64,000 bases of DNA, from assembly GCA_002238605.1 (NCBI GenBank), contig MPMR01000006.1:124001-188000 (forward strand). Direction: 5' to 3'. A program made the position numbers and the translations under genes. Positions within the stretch are counted from its first letter, which is position 1. Every line of letters starts with the position of its first letter. The stretch is from BD2-11 clade cluster bacterium bin43. GTDB taxonomy: Bacteria; Gemmatimonadota; Gemmatimonadetes; Longimicrobiales; Gaopeijiaceae. Below are positions 35,433 through 46,140 of this stretch, one piece after another. The notes under the pieces were generated by a model that was given only the letters and a program-made list of their open reading frames with translations, searched no databases and was not told where the DNA came from.

Positions 35433-35623
35433 AGTAGCTTAGGAACGATAGCCCTCCCAGGCATCCTGGAAAACCTGATTCTGCACCACCACGGCATGGT
35501 ACGAGGCGCCTGCCCTCTCTGTCAACATCGGGGGGCGCCAGCGTGAGGTGCCTTGCTGCCTCAATAGGACACCACGCAAGCCCGAAACGTTCACCTCCAG
35601 GGTCAGCCCGGGCTACGCGTCGC

Positions 35624-37528
<1,905 letters not shown>

Positions 37529-37603
37529 GCGCCCTCCCGCGCGCGACGAGCCCCGGCCGGGCCGCAACCGCCGGGGTGGCGCGGCCGGCCGCGCCACACG
37601 GGT

Positions 37604-38347
37604 TCAGACGGCTTCCCCAACGACGCTCTCGAGAAAGGGAAAGGACGGCAGCGGACGGGATCCGGAAACATGATGATGCACGTAGTTGCGGAGCACCTTC
37701 AGATGCGTGGTGACGCGGTCGAGTCCATCGACGGGCTCTCCCAGCAGCAACGTTGCCAGCTGTTCCCGCGCGCGCGGCCCGATGCGGGGCGCCCCGGACG
37801 TCGAACCGGGACAGCGCGGACAGCGCACCCCTCCCGCCGCATAGTCCAGGCGGCCCACGGCGTTGTCGTCCAGCTCGTCGCCGCACTCCACGCACACGCC
37901 GAGTTCGGGAGCGTACCCCATCAATGAAACCAGTGCCCAGGCACTGGACAGAATGAGGACCGCGATCATCTCCGGGGGAGCCCCCGCCATGCGTTCCAGC
38001 GACGCGTCGAGTCCGGCGAACAGGGCTGCGCTCGGTTCCTCGCCCGCATGGTGCAGCACCAGGTCCGCGAGCAGCGACGCGCCCGCAAAACGCTGGATGT
38101 CTTCGGCCAGGGCCCGGTGCGCGCGCATGACCGAGAACTCCCGATAGTTCTGGAGATCCCGGTTGCTGCGGTAGTAGAGCACGAGCACCCCCGAGGAGAA
38201 GATCTCGGGAGGGGTTCCGCGCCTGCGCACGCCTCGCGCCATCACGCTCACCAGGCCTCGCTCGCGGGTGAAGAAACGGAGGATGAGGCTGGTTTCGCTG
38301 AACGGGTGCGACTTCAGCAGGATGGCGCGCGTGGAGAGGAGCGACAT
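37604..38347 (-). CDS. recO: DNA repair protein RecO
   Basis: A 247-residue protein. The N-terminal OB fold starts with RAILLKSHPFSETSLILRFFTRERGLVSVMARGVRR, typical of RecO. A zinc motif CVECGDEL...CPRCPG lies in the C-terminal half. RecO loads RecA onto SSB-coated DNA together with RecR in gap repair. It begins 3 bp after the preceding membrane-protein gene stop, so it is co-transcribed. Confidence 0.9.
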   Translation of the reverse strand: MSLLSTRAILLKSHPFSETSLILRFFTRERGLVSVMARGVRRRGTPPEIFSSGVLVLYYRSNRDLQNYREFSVMRAHRALAEDIQRFAGASLLADLVLHHAGEEPSAALFAGLDASLERMAGAPPEMIAVLILSSAWALVSLMGYAPELGVCVECGDELDDNAVGRLDYAAGGVRCPRCPGSTSGAPRIGPRAREQLATLLLGEPVDGLDRVTTHLKVLRNYVHHHVSGSRPLPSFPFLESVVGEAV

Positions 38348-38350
38348 CCT

Positions 38351-39574
38351 CTAGATCCTTCGGTCATCGGAAAGCTCGATGCGGGCCAGCAGCCGCTCGC
38401 GCCTGCGGCGATAGGCCTTGCGGGCCTTGGTGCCCACCTTTCCCTCGCGCGCATATGCTTCGTCCATGACGGCCACCTCGCGAAGCAGCCGGCGCCGTTC
38501 GTCGGCGACGGAGGCCGTCGCCCGGGCGGGATCGCGATACACCGCGTACAGCCCGAGCCATGCGAGGATGACGGTCAGGATCACCCCCATCCATTCCAGC
38601 GGAAGCCCCGCGGGTTCCTCCGCCATGAGCAGACCCACCGCGTCGTCGACGATGTCGCCGGCGGCGTAGCGGCGATAGGTCACGCCCTCCTCCACCTCGA
38701 TCGGCGGGAGCGGCTGGAGCCCGGTGACGGCGGTCGGCGGAGAAGGTTCGAGGACCAGCAGTTCCATCGTCTCGGTGAGTCCCGGAAGCGGCGCGACGAA
38801 CTGGTGGCCCGGAACCGTGTAGCGGACGGCGTACAGTCGCTCGCCGGGCGGCACCGGAGCCGTAATGGACATGCGTCCGTCGGCGAAGCGCACCGCGTCC
38901 TCCGCAAGGTCGCTTTCGCCGACCTCGAAGTCCTGCGCTCCCCCCAGCAGCGGATACGACCACACCGGCTCGGCGTTCGCCGGAATCAGCGTCCGGAAGC
39001 CGTCGTTGCGGATCTGGATGAGGTCGACCACGCTCCACCCGGTGCCCATGTCCTGCAGGAAGACGTTGCGCACCGAGACCGGGAGGTTCGCGCCCCCCGG
39101 CGGGGCGGGTTCGGTCTCGTACACCCGGATGACGTAGGTGCTGTCGAGCTGGATCCGGCTGTTTACGGGGATGCCGAAGTAGAGGATGTCCTCGAAGAGG
39201 GTCGAGGCGAAGAAGACGGTTCCCGATTCCGGGTCCGGGACGGCGGGGAGGTCGAAGGCGAAGGATCCGTCCTCCGCGACCAGGACCGAGTCGATCTCGC
39301 TCCCGCCCCCGAGCACCACCTCGTGCAGCGTGACCATGGCGCGTCCGACTCCGGCATCGCCCAGCGTGACCCTGCCCCGGAGCGTCGCGGTCGCTGGCTC
39401 GCTGGTCCCGGCGCCGGCCGTGTCCACCTCCTGGGGCGACGGATTCAGGCCCGCAGAGGCGCGTCCGGCACCGGCCGCGGCGGCGGCCGCATTGGCCGGG
39501 CTGGCTCCGAAGCCGGGTACGGAAAGGAGCGCGGCCAGCAGAAGCGCCCGGGGGTCAGGGCGTAAAGCGACCAA
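38351..39574 (-). CDS. Secreted/membrane protein with Ig-like carboxypeptidase-regulatory region
   Basis: A 407-residue protein I cannot name. A TTG start within the end of the nuclease gene (20-bp overlap) gives a signal peptide (MVALRPDPRALLLAALLSVPGFGASPANA). Residues about 60-150 look like a carboxypeptidase-regulatory beta-sandwich (TLRGRVTLGDAGVGRAMVTLHE..SVLVAEDGSFAFDLP). A single membrane span near residues 330-350 (GVILTVILAWLGLYAVY) is followed by a short basic cytoplasmic tail (KARKAYRRRRERLLARIEL). The topology suggests a surface-exposed domain anchored near the C-terminus. It lies between a bifunctional nuclease gene and recO. Confidence 0.7.
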   Translation of the reverse strand: MVALRPDPRALLLAALLSVPGFGASPANAAAAAAGAGRASAGLNPSPQEVDTAGAGTSEPATATLRGRVTLGDAGVGRAMVTLHEVVLGGGSEIDSVLVAEDGSFAFDLPAVPDPESGTVFFASTLFEDILYFGIPVNSRIQLDSTYVIRVYETEPAPPGGANLPVSVRNVFLQDMGTGWSVVDLIQIRNDGFRTLIPANAEPVWSYPLLGGAQDFEVGESDLAEDAVRFADGRMSITAPVPPGERLYAVRYTVPGHQFVAPLPGLTETMELLVLEPSPPTAVTGLQPLPPIEVEEGVTYRRYAAGDIVDDAVGLLMAEEPAGLPLEWMGVILTVILAWLGLYAVYRDPARATASVADERRRLLREVAVMDEAYAREGKVGTKARKAYRRRRERLLARIELSDDRRI

Positions 39575-40076
39575 AATCCTCGGGATGCAGTTTGCGCAGG
39601 TGTTCCTTCAGCTCTTCGGCGTCCATCCCCGGCGGAGACTCCTCCTCACCCTCGCCCGAAGCCGCCTCCTCCTCGTCGGTCACCTCGATCGAGGTCTTGT
39701 GGAGGAGGTCCTCCTGCGCGAAGATGCGCGCCTCGGTCCTGAGCGCGACCGCGATCGAGTCCGAGGGCCTCGCGTCGATGGAGACGACGTCGCCGTCCCT
39801 CTGCACGATCAGCTCGGCGTAGAAGGTGTTGTCGAGGACGCGGGTGATGAGCACCCGCTCGAGGGTGCCGCCGAGCCCGCCGATCACCGAGACGATGAGG
39901 TCGTGCGTGAGCGGCCGGCTGAACTTCATGCTGGCCAGTTCCATGGCGATCGAGCTGGCCTCGCCCGGACCGATCCAGATCGGGAGAACCCGTTCGCCCT
40001 CGACCTCCCGGAGGATGACGACGGGCGTGTTGGATGAGGGGTCAAGCCCCAGGCTCTGTACCCTGACCTCGACCAA
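39555..40076 (-). CDS. Bifunctional nuclease family protein (DUF151)
   Basis: A 173-residue protein. The DUF151 core is plain: VILREVEGERVLPIWIGPGEASSIAMEL, RPLTHDLIVSVIGGLGG and DARPSDSIAVALRTEARIFAQEDLL. Plant and bacterial relatives have both RNase and DNase activity. An acidic C-terminal tail (TDEEEAASGEGEEE..) ends in ELKEHLRKLHPEDFGRF. It overlaps the start of the following membrane-protein gene. Confidence 0.88.
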   Translation of the reverse strand: MVEVRVQSLGLDPSSNTPVVILREVEGERVLPIWIGPGEASSIAMELASMKFSRPLTHDLIVSVIGGLGGTLERVLITRVLDNTFYAELIVQRDGDVVSIDARPSDSIAVALRTEARIFAQEDLLHKTSIEVTDEEEAASGEGEEESPPGMDAEELKEHLRKLHPEDFGRFTP

Positions 40077-40145
40077 CGGTCCTCCTCGCGGGACGCTACC
40101 CCGCCGGCCGTCGCGGACGACCGCAGCAGTGATTCGCTCGCGCTC

Positions 40146-41594
40146 TCAGTAGCGGTAGTGGTCGGGCTTGTACGGGCCTCCGACCGGCACGTCGATGTAG
40201 TCGGCCTGGTCGGGGGTGAGCGTCGTCAGCCGCGCTCCGAGTTTGTCCAGGTGCAGACGCGCAACCCTTTCGTCCAGGATCTTGGGAAGGGTGTAGACGC
40301 GTTTCGCGTACTCGTCGGTCTCGCGCTTTTGCCAGAGCTCGATCTGCGCAATGCACTGGTTGGTGAAGCTCGTGCTCATCACGAAGCTCGGGTGGCCCGT
40401 CGCGCAGCCGAGATTGACCAGCCGGCCGCGTGCGAGAAGCACGATGCTTCTGCCGTCCGGCCAGGTGATCTTGTCGACCTGCGGCTTGATCTCGGTCCAC
40501 TCCAGGTCCGCCAGCCCGGCGACTTCGATCTCGGAGTCGAAATGGCCGATGTTGCAGACGATGGCCCCGTCCTTCATGCGATCCATGTGCTCGCGGGTGA
40601 TGACGGAGACGTTGCCCGTGGCCGTGACGAAGATGTCGCCGAAGGCACACGCCTCGTCCATGGTCACCACCTGATGGCCCTCCATGGCGGCCTGCAGCGC
40701 ATTGATGGGGTCGATCTCGGTGACGTAGATGGTTGCGCCGAGCCCGGCAAAGGCCTGCACACAGCCCTTGCCGACGTCGCCGTAGCCCAGCACGACGCAC
40801 TTCTTGCCCGCCACCATGATGTCGGTGGCGCGCTTGATGCCGTCGACCAGCGACTCACGGCACCCGTACAGATTGTCGAACTTGGACTTCGTGACCGAGT
40901 CGTTGACGTTGATGGCGGGGAAGAGCAGGCTGCCCTCCTCCGCCATGCGGTAGAGGCGGTGCACGCCGGTGGTGGTCTCCTCGCTCACGCCGCGCACATC
41001 GGCCGCGAGCGACCTCCAGAAGTGCGGATCCTCCGCCAGCACCCGGTCGAGCAGCCGGCCGATCTCCTCCTCTTCCTCGGAGGCGCCCGGAGCGCGCGCG
41101 ACTCCGGCTTCCGCCTGCAGCTCGCGTTCGACCCCCTGGTGGATCAGGAGCGTGGCGTCTCCGCCGTCGTCGACGATCAGGTCGGGGCCGCCCCCCGCGT
41201 GCGCGAGGGCCATCCAGGTGCACCACCAGTACTCCTCCAGCGTCTCTCCCTTCCAGGCGAAGACGGGCACGCCCGCGTCGGCCATGGCGGCTGCGGCGTG
41301 GTCCTGGGTGGAAAAGATGTTGCAGGACGCCCAGCGCACCTCCGCGCCGAGTTCCAGGAGGGTTTCGATGAGCACGGCGGTCTGGATGGTCATGTGCAGG
41401 GAGCCCGAGATGCGGGCGCCCGCGAGGGGCTTCTCGCCGGCATATTCCTCGCGAAGCGCCATGAGCCCCGGCATCTCTCCGCGGGCGAGTTCAATCTCCT
41501 GCCGGCCCCATTCGGCCAGACCCAGGTCCCTGACCTTGAAGGGTGGCCGCGCGACGGCCGGCCGAGCCGGTCGGGTCTTGGCAAGCGTAGACAT
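40146..41594 (-). CDS. ahcY: Adenosylhomocysteinase
   Basis: A 482-residue NAD-dependent enzyme that splits S-adenosylhomocysteine into adenosine and homocysteine, removing the inhibitor left by methyltransferases. Clear motifs: [31 protein letters not shown], the NAD-binding [13 protein letters not shown] and the C-terminal KPDHYRY. The insert [21 protein letters not shown] is typical of the longer bacterial form. The ATG at 41594 has only a weak ribosome-binding site. It lies downstream of metK, so the two S-adenosylmethionine-cycle genes are neighbours, with a 215-nt potentially structured spacer. Confidence 0.96.
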   Translation of the reverse strand: MSTLAKTRPARPAVARPPFKVRDLGLAEWGRQEIELARGEMPGLMALREEYAGEKPLAGARISGSLHMTIQTAVLIETLLELGAEVRWASCNIFSTQDHAAAAMADAGVPVFAWKGETLEEYWWCTWMALAHAGGGPDLIVDDGGDATLLIHQGVERELQAEAGVARAPGASEEEEEIGRLLDRVLAEDPHFWRSLAADVRGVSEETTTGVHRLYRMAEEGSLLFPAINVNDSVTKSKFDNLYGCRESLVDGIKRATDIMVAGKKCVVLGYGDVGKGCVQAFAGLGATIYVTEIDPINALQAAMEGHQVVTMDEACAFGDIFVTATGNVSVITREHMDRMKDGAIVCNIGHFDSEIEVAGLADLEWTEIKPQVDKITWPDGRSIVLLARGRLVNLGCATGHPSFVMSTSFTNQCIAQIELWQKRETDEYAKRVYTLPKILDERVARLHLDKLGARLTTLTPDQADYIDVPVGGPYKPDHYRY

Positions 41595-41809
41595 TCTCTG
41601 CTGGATAGGCTTCCCGAAGAGTCGGAATATGGGGTGATTTGCGCGCGGCACGTGGCATGTCGCGCGCCCTGAAGCCTGGCGGTCGGTGGACGAATCCGCG
41701 CGAGCACCGGGAGCCGCCGGGCGCCCCGCCCGAGTCCACCGGCTGCTAGACCCCCGCTTGCGGATGAAGTTCCGGCCGCCAGGCGATGAGCGGCGCCGGC
41801 CCGGCCCGG
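41595..41809 (-). other. 215-nt metK-ahcY spacer with potential RNA structure
   Basis: The transcript would carry a long-range stem GGTGGAC/GTCCACC enclosing a GC-rich inner hairpin (GGGCG/CGCCC arms), plus GCGCGCGACATGCCACGTGCCGCGCGC, which can fold on itself. Its position before ahcY is where SAH riboswitches occur, but I could not match the SAH aptamer consensus. It may also hold an internal promoter or attenuator. Confidence 0.3.
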
Positions 41810-42994
41810 CTACATCCCCAGTGTCTGCCTCAGCTCCTCGACCTGGTCGGTCTTCTCCCAGCGAAACAGCTCGACCGCGGATCCGTCCTTCCACCGCAGG
41901 CATTCGGGTCTGCGGCCGAAATGGCCGTAGACGGCGGTGGGGGTGAAGACCGGGCGGCGGAGGCCCAGGCGGTCGATGATGGCGGCGGGGCGGAAGTCGA
42001 ACACCTCCTGCACGGCGGCCGCGATGCACTGGTCCGTCCCGCAGGCGGCGGTGCCGAAGGTCTCGACCGCCACCGAGACCGGCCGCGCCCTGCCGATGGC
42101 GTAGGCGAGCTGGATCTCGCAGCGGCGCGCGATCCCGGCGGCGACCACGTTCCTGGCCGCCCAGCGCGCGGCGTAGGCGCCGGAGCGGTCGACCTTGGTG
42201 GAGTCCTTGCCGCTGAACGCGCCGCCTCCGTGGCGGGCGGCGCCCCCGTAGGTGTCGACGATGACCTTGCGGCCGGTGAGCCCCACGTCCCCGTAGGGGC
42301 CGCCGATCACGAACCTGTCGGAGGGGTTGATATGGCGGATGCACCCCTCCCACTCGAAACGGGACGCGGAAAACACCGGGGCGATGACCTCCTCGGTGAT
42401 TCCCTCCCGGATCTCCCGGTCGGTGGCGGCATCGTCGTGCTGGGCGCTGACCACGACGGTGTGGACGCGCACGGGACGGTCGCCGTCGTACTCCATGGTC
42501 ACCTGGGTCTTGCCGTCCGGCCGCAGCCACGGCAGCGACCCCGACTCCCGCACGGAGGTGAGGCGGTGGGCGAGCTGGTGGGCCAACAGGATGGGCGCCG
42601 GCATCAGCTCGTCGGTCTCGTCGGTGGCGTAGCCGAACATGAGTCCCTGGTCGCCCGCGCCGCCCTCGTCCACGGCAGCTCCGATATCCGGCGACTGCGG
42701 GTCGATCCTGGACTCCACCTGGCAGTTGCGGCCGTCGATGCCGTACTCGTGGCGGGTGTAGCCGGCGGCGAGGATGGTCTCGCGGACGACCTGCGTGTAG
42801 TCGAGGCCGGCGGCCGCGGTCGTGATCTCGCCCGCGACCAGGGCGAAATCGGTCGAGACCAGGGTTTCGCACGCCACCCGGGCGCGTGGATCCAGCGCCA
42901 GGATGTGGTCGAGGATGGCGTCGGAGATCTGGTCCGCAAGCTTGTCCGGGTGTCCTCCGGTCACCGACTCGGAGGTGAAGAGTCTCGCGCTCAC
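41810..42994 (-). CDS. metK: S-adenosylmethionine synthase
   Basis: A 394-residue enzyme making S-adenosylmethionine from methionine and ATP. Diagnostic segments: [36 protein letters not shown], the P-loop-like [28 protein letters not shown] and [11 protein letters not shown]. Its ATG overlaps the hpf stop (ATGA). It directly precedes ahcY in transcription order. Confidence 0.96.
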   Translation of the reverse strand: MSARLFTSESVTGGHPDKLADQISDAILDHILALDPRARVACETLVSTDFALVAGEITTAAAGLDYTQVVRETILAAGYTRHEYGIDGRNCQVESRIDPQSPDIGAAVDEGGAGDQGLMFGYATDETDELMPAPILLAHQLAHRLTSVRESGSLPWLRPDGKTQVTMEYDGDRPVRVHTVVVSAQHDDAATDREIREGITEEVIAPVFSASRFEWEGCIRHINPSDRFVIGGPYGDVGLTGRKVIVDTYGGAARHGGGAFSGKDSTKVDRSGAYAARWAARNVVAAGIARRCEIQLAYAIGRARPVSVAVETFGTAACGTDQCIAAAVQEVFDFRPAAIIDRLGLRRPVFTPTAVYGHFGRRPECLRWKDGSAVELFRWEKTDQVEELRQTLGM

Positions 42995-43293
42995 CGGCCG
43001 GCCCAGTGGTCAACCTGCTGGGTACGGCCGCGGCGCAGAATCTTGCTCAGGCGATCGGCCACCTGGTCGAGCGCGGTCAGGAAGTCGCGCGCCTCCCCGC
43101 GGGCCACGACCGGATCGTGGCCACTGAGAGAAAGAACGGCTTCCACGCGATGCACGTGGCGCTCGATCCGGAACACGACTTCCGCGGAGATCAGGCGCGG
43201 CTCGAAACGGACCAGCTTCCCGATCTTCTGGTTGGCCCGTTTGACCACGTTATCCGGCACTTCGCAGCGGCGAGCGACGGTCTTCACGTTCAT
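42991..43293 (-). CDS. hpf: Ribosome hibernation-promoting factor (short HPF/RaiA type)
   Basis: A 100-residue protein. The ATG at 43293 has GGAAGAG upstream; a GTG at 43305 would add four residues. The beta-alpha-beta-beta-beta-alpha pattern and [41 protein letters not shown] match the HPF/YfiA family, whose basic surface binds the 30S decoding centre. It lacks the C-terminal dimerisation domain of long HPF, so it is the short type. Its stop overlaps the metK start. Confidence 0.8.
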   Translation of the reverse strand: MNVKTVARRCEVPDNVVKRANQKIGKLVRFEPRLISAEVVFRIERHVHRVEAVLSLSGHDPVVARGEARDFLTALDQVADRLSKILRRGRTQQVDHWAGR

Positions 43294-43381
43294 GTTCTCT
43301 TCCACGCCGGTTCCCGTTGGTTTGGTTTCGGCCCCGTCGAAGGTAGAAAGGACGGGGGCACAGGTCTACGGGCCGGGCCGG

Positions 43382-43825
43382 TCAGCGGTCATCCGGGACG
43401 GTGCGCGCCCTGAGCACCGCGTCCAGGACCCCGTTAACGAACCGGTCCGAATGCTCGCTGCCGTAGCGTTGAGCCAGCCGGACGGCTTCCTGGATCGCGA
43501 CCGCGGGCGGCACGCCGTCCACGAAGAGCATCTCGGTGACCGACAGGAACAGGATGCAGCGGTCCACCCGGGCCAGCCGCTCGATCCGCCAGTTGTCGAG
43601 CGCCTCGGTAATCGCATCGCGCACCTCCCCGTCGTGCTCGGCGAACCCGCGCACCACCCGCACCAGGTGAGGCTGGCACCCGGGCGCCACCCGCCGGTTG
43701 GCCAGCGTGGTCGCGAGGGCATCCAGGACCGAATCGCTGTCCGCCGACTCCCATCGATAGAGCACCTGGAGCGCCCACGCCCGCGCGCGGGTGCGGTTGC
43801 GGCGGGATCGCTGGTCGAACGCCAT
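43382..43825 (-). CDS. nusB: Transcription antitermination factor NusB
   Basis: A 147-residue all-helical RNA-binding protein. The N-terminal RRNRTRARAWALQVLYRWES and C-terminal EAVRLAQRYGSEHSDRFVNGVLDAV segments are the conserved NusB signatures. It binds boxA RNA with S10 for rRNA antitermination. The ribosome-binding site GAGG overlaps the ribH stop, 7 bp before the ATG. The ribH-nusB order is very common. Confidence 0.93.
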   Translation of the reverse strand: MAFDQRSRRNRTRARAWALQVLYRWESADSDSVLDALATTLANRRVAPGCQPHLVRVVRGFAEHDGEVRDAITEALDNWRIERLARVDRCILFLSVTEMLFVDGVPPAVAIQEAVRLAQRYGSEHSDRFVNGVLDAVLRARTVPDDR

Positions 43826-43832
43826 GGCGACC

Positions 43833-44306
43833 TCAGGCGAGCCTTTCGAACAGCAGCGCCATCTCGACCGCGGCCGACGCCACCTCTCCGCCCTTGTCCA
43901 TTCCCTTCGGATCGGCGCGGCGCCCGGCCTGCTCGCGGGTGTCGGTGGTGAGCACGCCGAACACGACGGGGATCGACGAAGTGCGCGCGACCTCGCCCAG
44001 CCCGTACGCCGCCTCTCCCGCCACGTAGTCGAAGTGCGGGGTCTCGCCGCGAATGACGCACCCCAGTGCGATGATGCCGTGATGCGCCCCGCCCCGGACC
44101 AGACGGGCCGCGGCCTGCGGAAGCTCCCAAGCGCCCGGGACGCGGTAGACATCGATGTGTGCCGGCGCTACACCATGATCAGCCAGGCGGGCCAGGGCCC
44201 CGGAGAGCAGACTGTCGGTGATCTCCGGGTTGAAGCGGGCCGCGACGAGGGCAAACCGCATTCCCGATCCGTCGAGCGACGCGCTGAAGGTGTTGGAGCC
44301 GGTCAT
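43833..44306 (-). CDS. ribH: 6,7-dimethyl-8-ribityllumazine synthase
   Basis: A 157-residue enzyme joining 5-amino-6-ribitylamino-uracil with dihydroxybutanone phosphate in riboflavin synthesis; members form 5-mers or 60-mer shells. Conserved parts: ALVAARFNPEITDSLLSGAL, VPGAWELPQAA, GCVIRGETPHFDYVAGEAA with the catalytic region, and FGVLTTDTREQAGRR. It starts 5 bp after ribBA. Confidence 0.95.
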   Translation of the reverse strand: MTGSNTFSASLDGSGMRFALVAARFNPEITDSLLSGALARLADHGVAPAHIDVYRVPGAWELPQAAARLVRGGAHHGIIALGCVIRGETPHFDYVAGEAAYGLGEVARTSSIPVVFGVLTTDTREQAGRRADPKGMDKGGEVASAAVEMALLFERLA

Positions 44307-44311
44307 CTGCT

Positions 44312-45511
44312 CTAGATCAAATGGCCGAGCTTGGCGCGCTTGGTGTCGAGGTACCGCTCGTTGAAGTCCGACGGCTCGATCTGGAGCGGCACTCTGCCGG
44401 TCACCCGCAACCCGTATCCCTCCAGGCCGACGATCTTGCGGGGATTGTTGGTCAGCAGGCGGATGGAGCTGAGACCCAGGTCGAGCAGGATCTGCGCGCC
44501 GATGCCGTAGTCGCGCAGGTCGGGCTCGAACCCGAGGGCGTGATTGGCCTCGACGGTGTCCTGTCCGTCGTCCTGAAGCTGATAGGCCTTCAGCTTGTTG
44601 TGCAGGCCGATCCCCCTGCCCTCCTGCTTCAGATAGACGATGGCGCCGTGGCCTTCCTCCTGCACCTGGCGCATCGCGGCGCGCAGCTGCTGGCCGCAGT
44701 CGCAGCGTACCGAGCCGAAGACATCTCCGGTCAGGCATTCGGAGTGCATGCGCACCAGCACGTCCGCCCGCCCGTCGATCTCTCCCTTCACCAGCGCCAC
44801 ATGCTCGCGCTCGTCCAGCGGGCTGCGGTAGCCGATGACGTCGAATTGGCCGACGGCGGTGGGAAGACGGGCGGTGGCGACCCGTTCCACCAGCCGCTCC
44901 TTGGCCAGCCGGTAGGCCACCAGCTCCGCCACCGTGATGAAGAGCAGTTCGTGCTTCCGGGCGAACCGCTCCAGCTGGGGCCGGCGCGCCATGGAGCCGT
45001 CCTGGCTGAGGATCTCGCAGATGACGCCGGCGGGCTCGAACCCGGCGAGCCGGGCCAGGTCCACGGAGGCCTCGGTCTGCCCCACCCGGCGCAGTACCCC
45101 GCCGGGGACGGCGCGCAACGGAAAGATGTGGCCGGGGCGGCGCAGGTCGCCCGGGCGGCTCGCCGGGTCGATCAGCACTTCGATGGTCCTGGCGCGGTCG
45201 AAGGCGCTGATGCCGGTGGTGACCCCGTACTTGCGGTGCGCGTCCACCGAGACCGTGAAGGCGGTGCCCTGCGGATCGGTGTTGTCCTCGGTCATGGGCG
45301 GCAGACCGAGTTCGCCGGCGCGCTCGCGCGTCAGGGCCACGCAGATCAGGCCGCGGGCGTGCTTGGTCATGAAGTTGACGACTTCGGGCGTGGCGGCGGC
45401 GGCCGCGCACACCAGGTCGCCCTCGTTCTCCCGGTCCTCGTCGTCGGCGACGATGACCATCCTGCCTTCGCGAATGTCGTGGATGGCAGCTTCCACGCGG
45501 GAGTGCGGCAC
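44312..45511 (-). CDS. ribBA: Bifunctional DHBP synthase / GTP cyclohydrolase II
   Basis: A 399-residue fusion. The RibB half has DDEDRENEGDL, THAR (as KHARGLICVALT) and RPGHIFPLRA. The RibA half has the zinc cysteines in HSECLTGDVFGSVRCDCGQQL and the catalytic QEGRGIGLHNKLKAYQLQD. It supplies both precursors of the lumazine: dihydroxybutanone phosphate from ribulose 5-phosphate, and the pyrimidine from GTP. A GTG start lies 5 bp after the ribE stop. Confidence 0.96.
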   Translation of the reverse strand: MPHSRVEAAIHDIREGRMVIVADDEDRENEGDLVCAAAAATPEVVNFMTKHARGLICVALTRERAGELGLPPMTEDNTDPQGTAFTVSVDAHRKYGVTTGISAFDRARTIEVLIDPASRPGDLRRPGHIFPLRAVPGGVLRRVGQTEASVDLARLAGFEPAGVICEILSQDGSMARRPQLERFARKHELLFITVAELVAYRLAKERLVERVATARLPTAVGQFDVIGYRSPLDEREHVALVKGEIDGRADVLVRMHSECLTGDVFGSVRCDCGQQLRAAMRQVQEEGHGAIVYLKQEGRGIGLHNKLKAYQLQDDGQDTVEANHALGFEPDLRDYGIGAQILLDLGLSSIRLLTNNPRKIVGLEGYGLRVTGRVPLQIEPSDFNERYLDTKRAKLGHLI

Positions 45512-45516
45512 GGGGC

Positions 45517-46140
45517 TCAGCCTTGCGGAGAATCCGGGGTGTGGACTGACAGGAGCTTACCCACGTACTTCCCGATCAGGTCCCCCTCGACGTTGACCGC
45601 CGCCTCCGGGGCGAGGGCGGCCAGGTTGGTGTGCTCCCAGGTGAAGGGCACGATCGCCGTGCGCACCAGGTCGCGACCAGGCAGCTCGCTGACGGTGAGG
45701 CTCACGCCGTTGAGGGTTATGGAGCCGTGCAGGATGGTGGCGCGGGCCACTTCGGCGGGGATGCGGAAGGTGAGGAGGCGGGCGCCGTCCCCGGGGCCCG
45801 GCTCGGTGCGGGAGACCAGCGACCCGACCCCGTCGACGTGGCCCTGCACCAGGTGGCCGCCGAGGCGGTCGCCCAGCCGGAGCGCCCGCTCCAGGTTGAC
45901 GGGCGTCCCGGCCTGGTAGGCGCCGGCGATGGTTCGGCTCAGAGTGGCGGGCACCACGTCGACGGCGAAGGCGTCGGCGTCCAGGGCGGCCACGGTGAGG
46001 CAGGCCCCGTCGACCGCCACCGAGGCGCCGGCGGTGAGGTCGGGCGCGATGCCCGGGGCGCGAATGGTCATCCGCCGGCCCTCCCGGCGGGTCGCTACCG
46101 CCACGACCGTCCCGACTTCCTCCACCAGCCCGGTGAACAT
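45517..46140 (-). CDS. ribE: Riboflavin synthase, alpha subunit
   Basis: A 207-residue protein made of two tandem lumazine-binding barrels. The N-terminal MFTGLVEEVGTV is diagnostic. The repeats show GASVAVDGACLTV and HGSITLNGVSLTV, and GHLVQGHVDGVG lies at the first barrel's end. It converts two lumazines into riboflavin plus the pyrimidine. Its ATG overlaps the ribD stop by one base (TGATG). Confidence 0.95.
   Translation of the reverse strand: MFTGLVEEVGTVVAVATRREGRRMTIRAPGIAPDLTAGASVAVDGACLTVAALDADAFAVDVVPATLSRTIAGAYQAGTPVNLERALRLGDRLGGHLVQGHVDGVGSLVSRTEPGPGDGARLLTFRIPAEVARATILHGSITLNGVSLTVSELPGRDLVRTAIVPFTWEHTNLAALAPEAAVNVEGDLIGKYVGKLLSVHTPDSPQG

Noticed and set aside
35404-35623. Possible tRNA-Sec next to selB
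   Set aside because: No ~90-nt cloverleaf with a long variable arm or TCA anticodon loop could be found on either strand.
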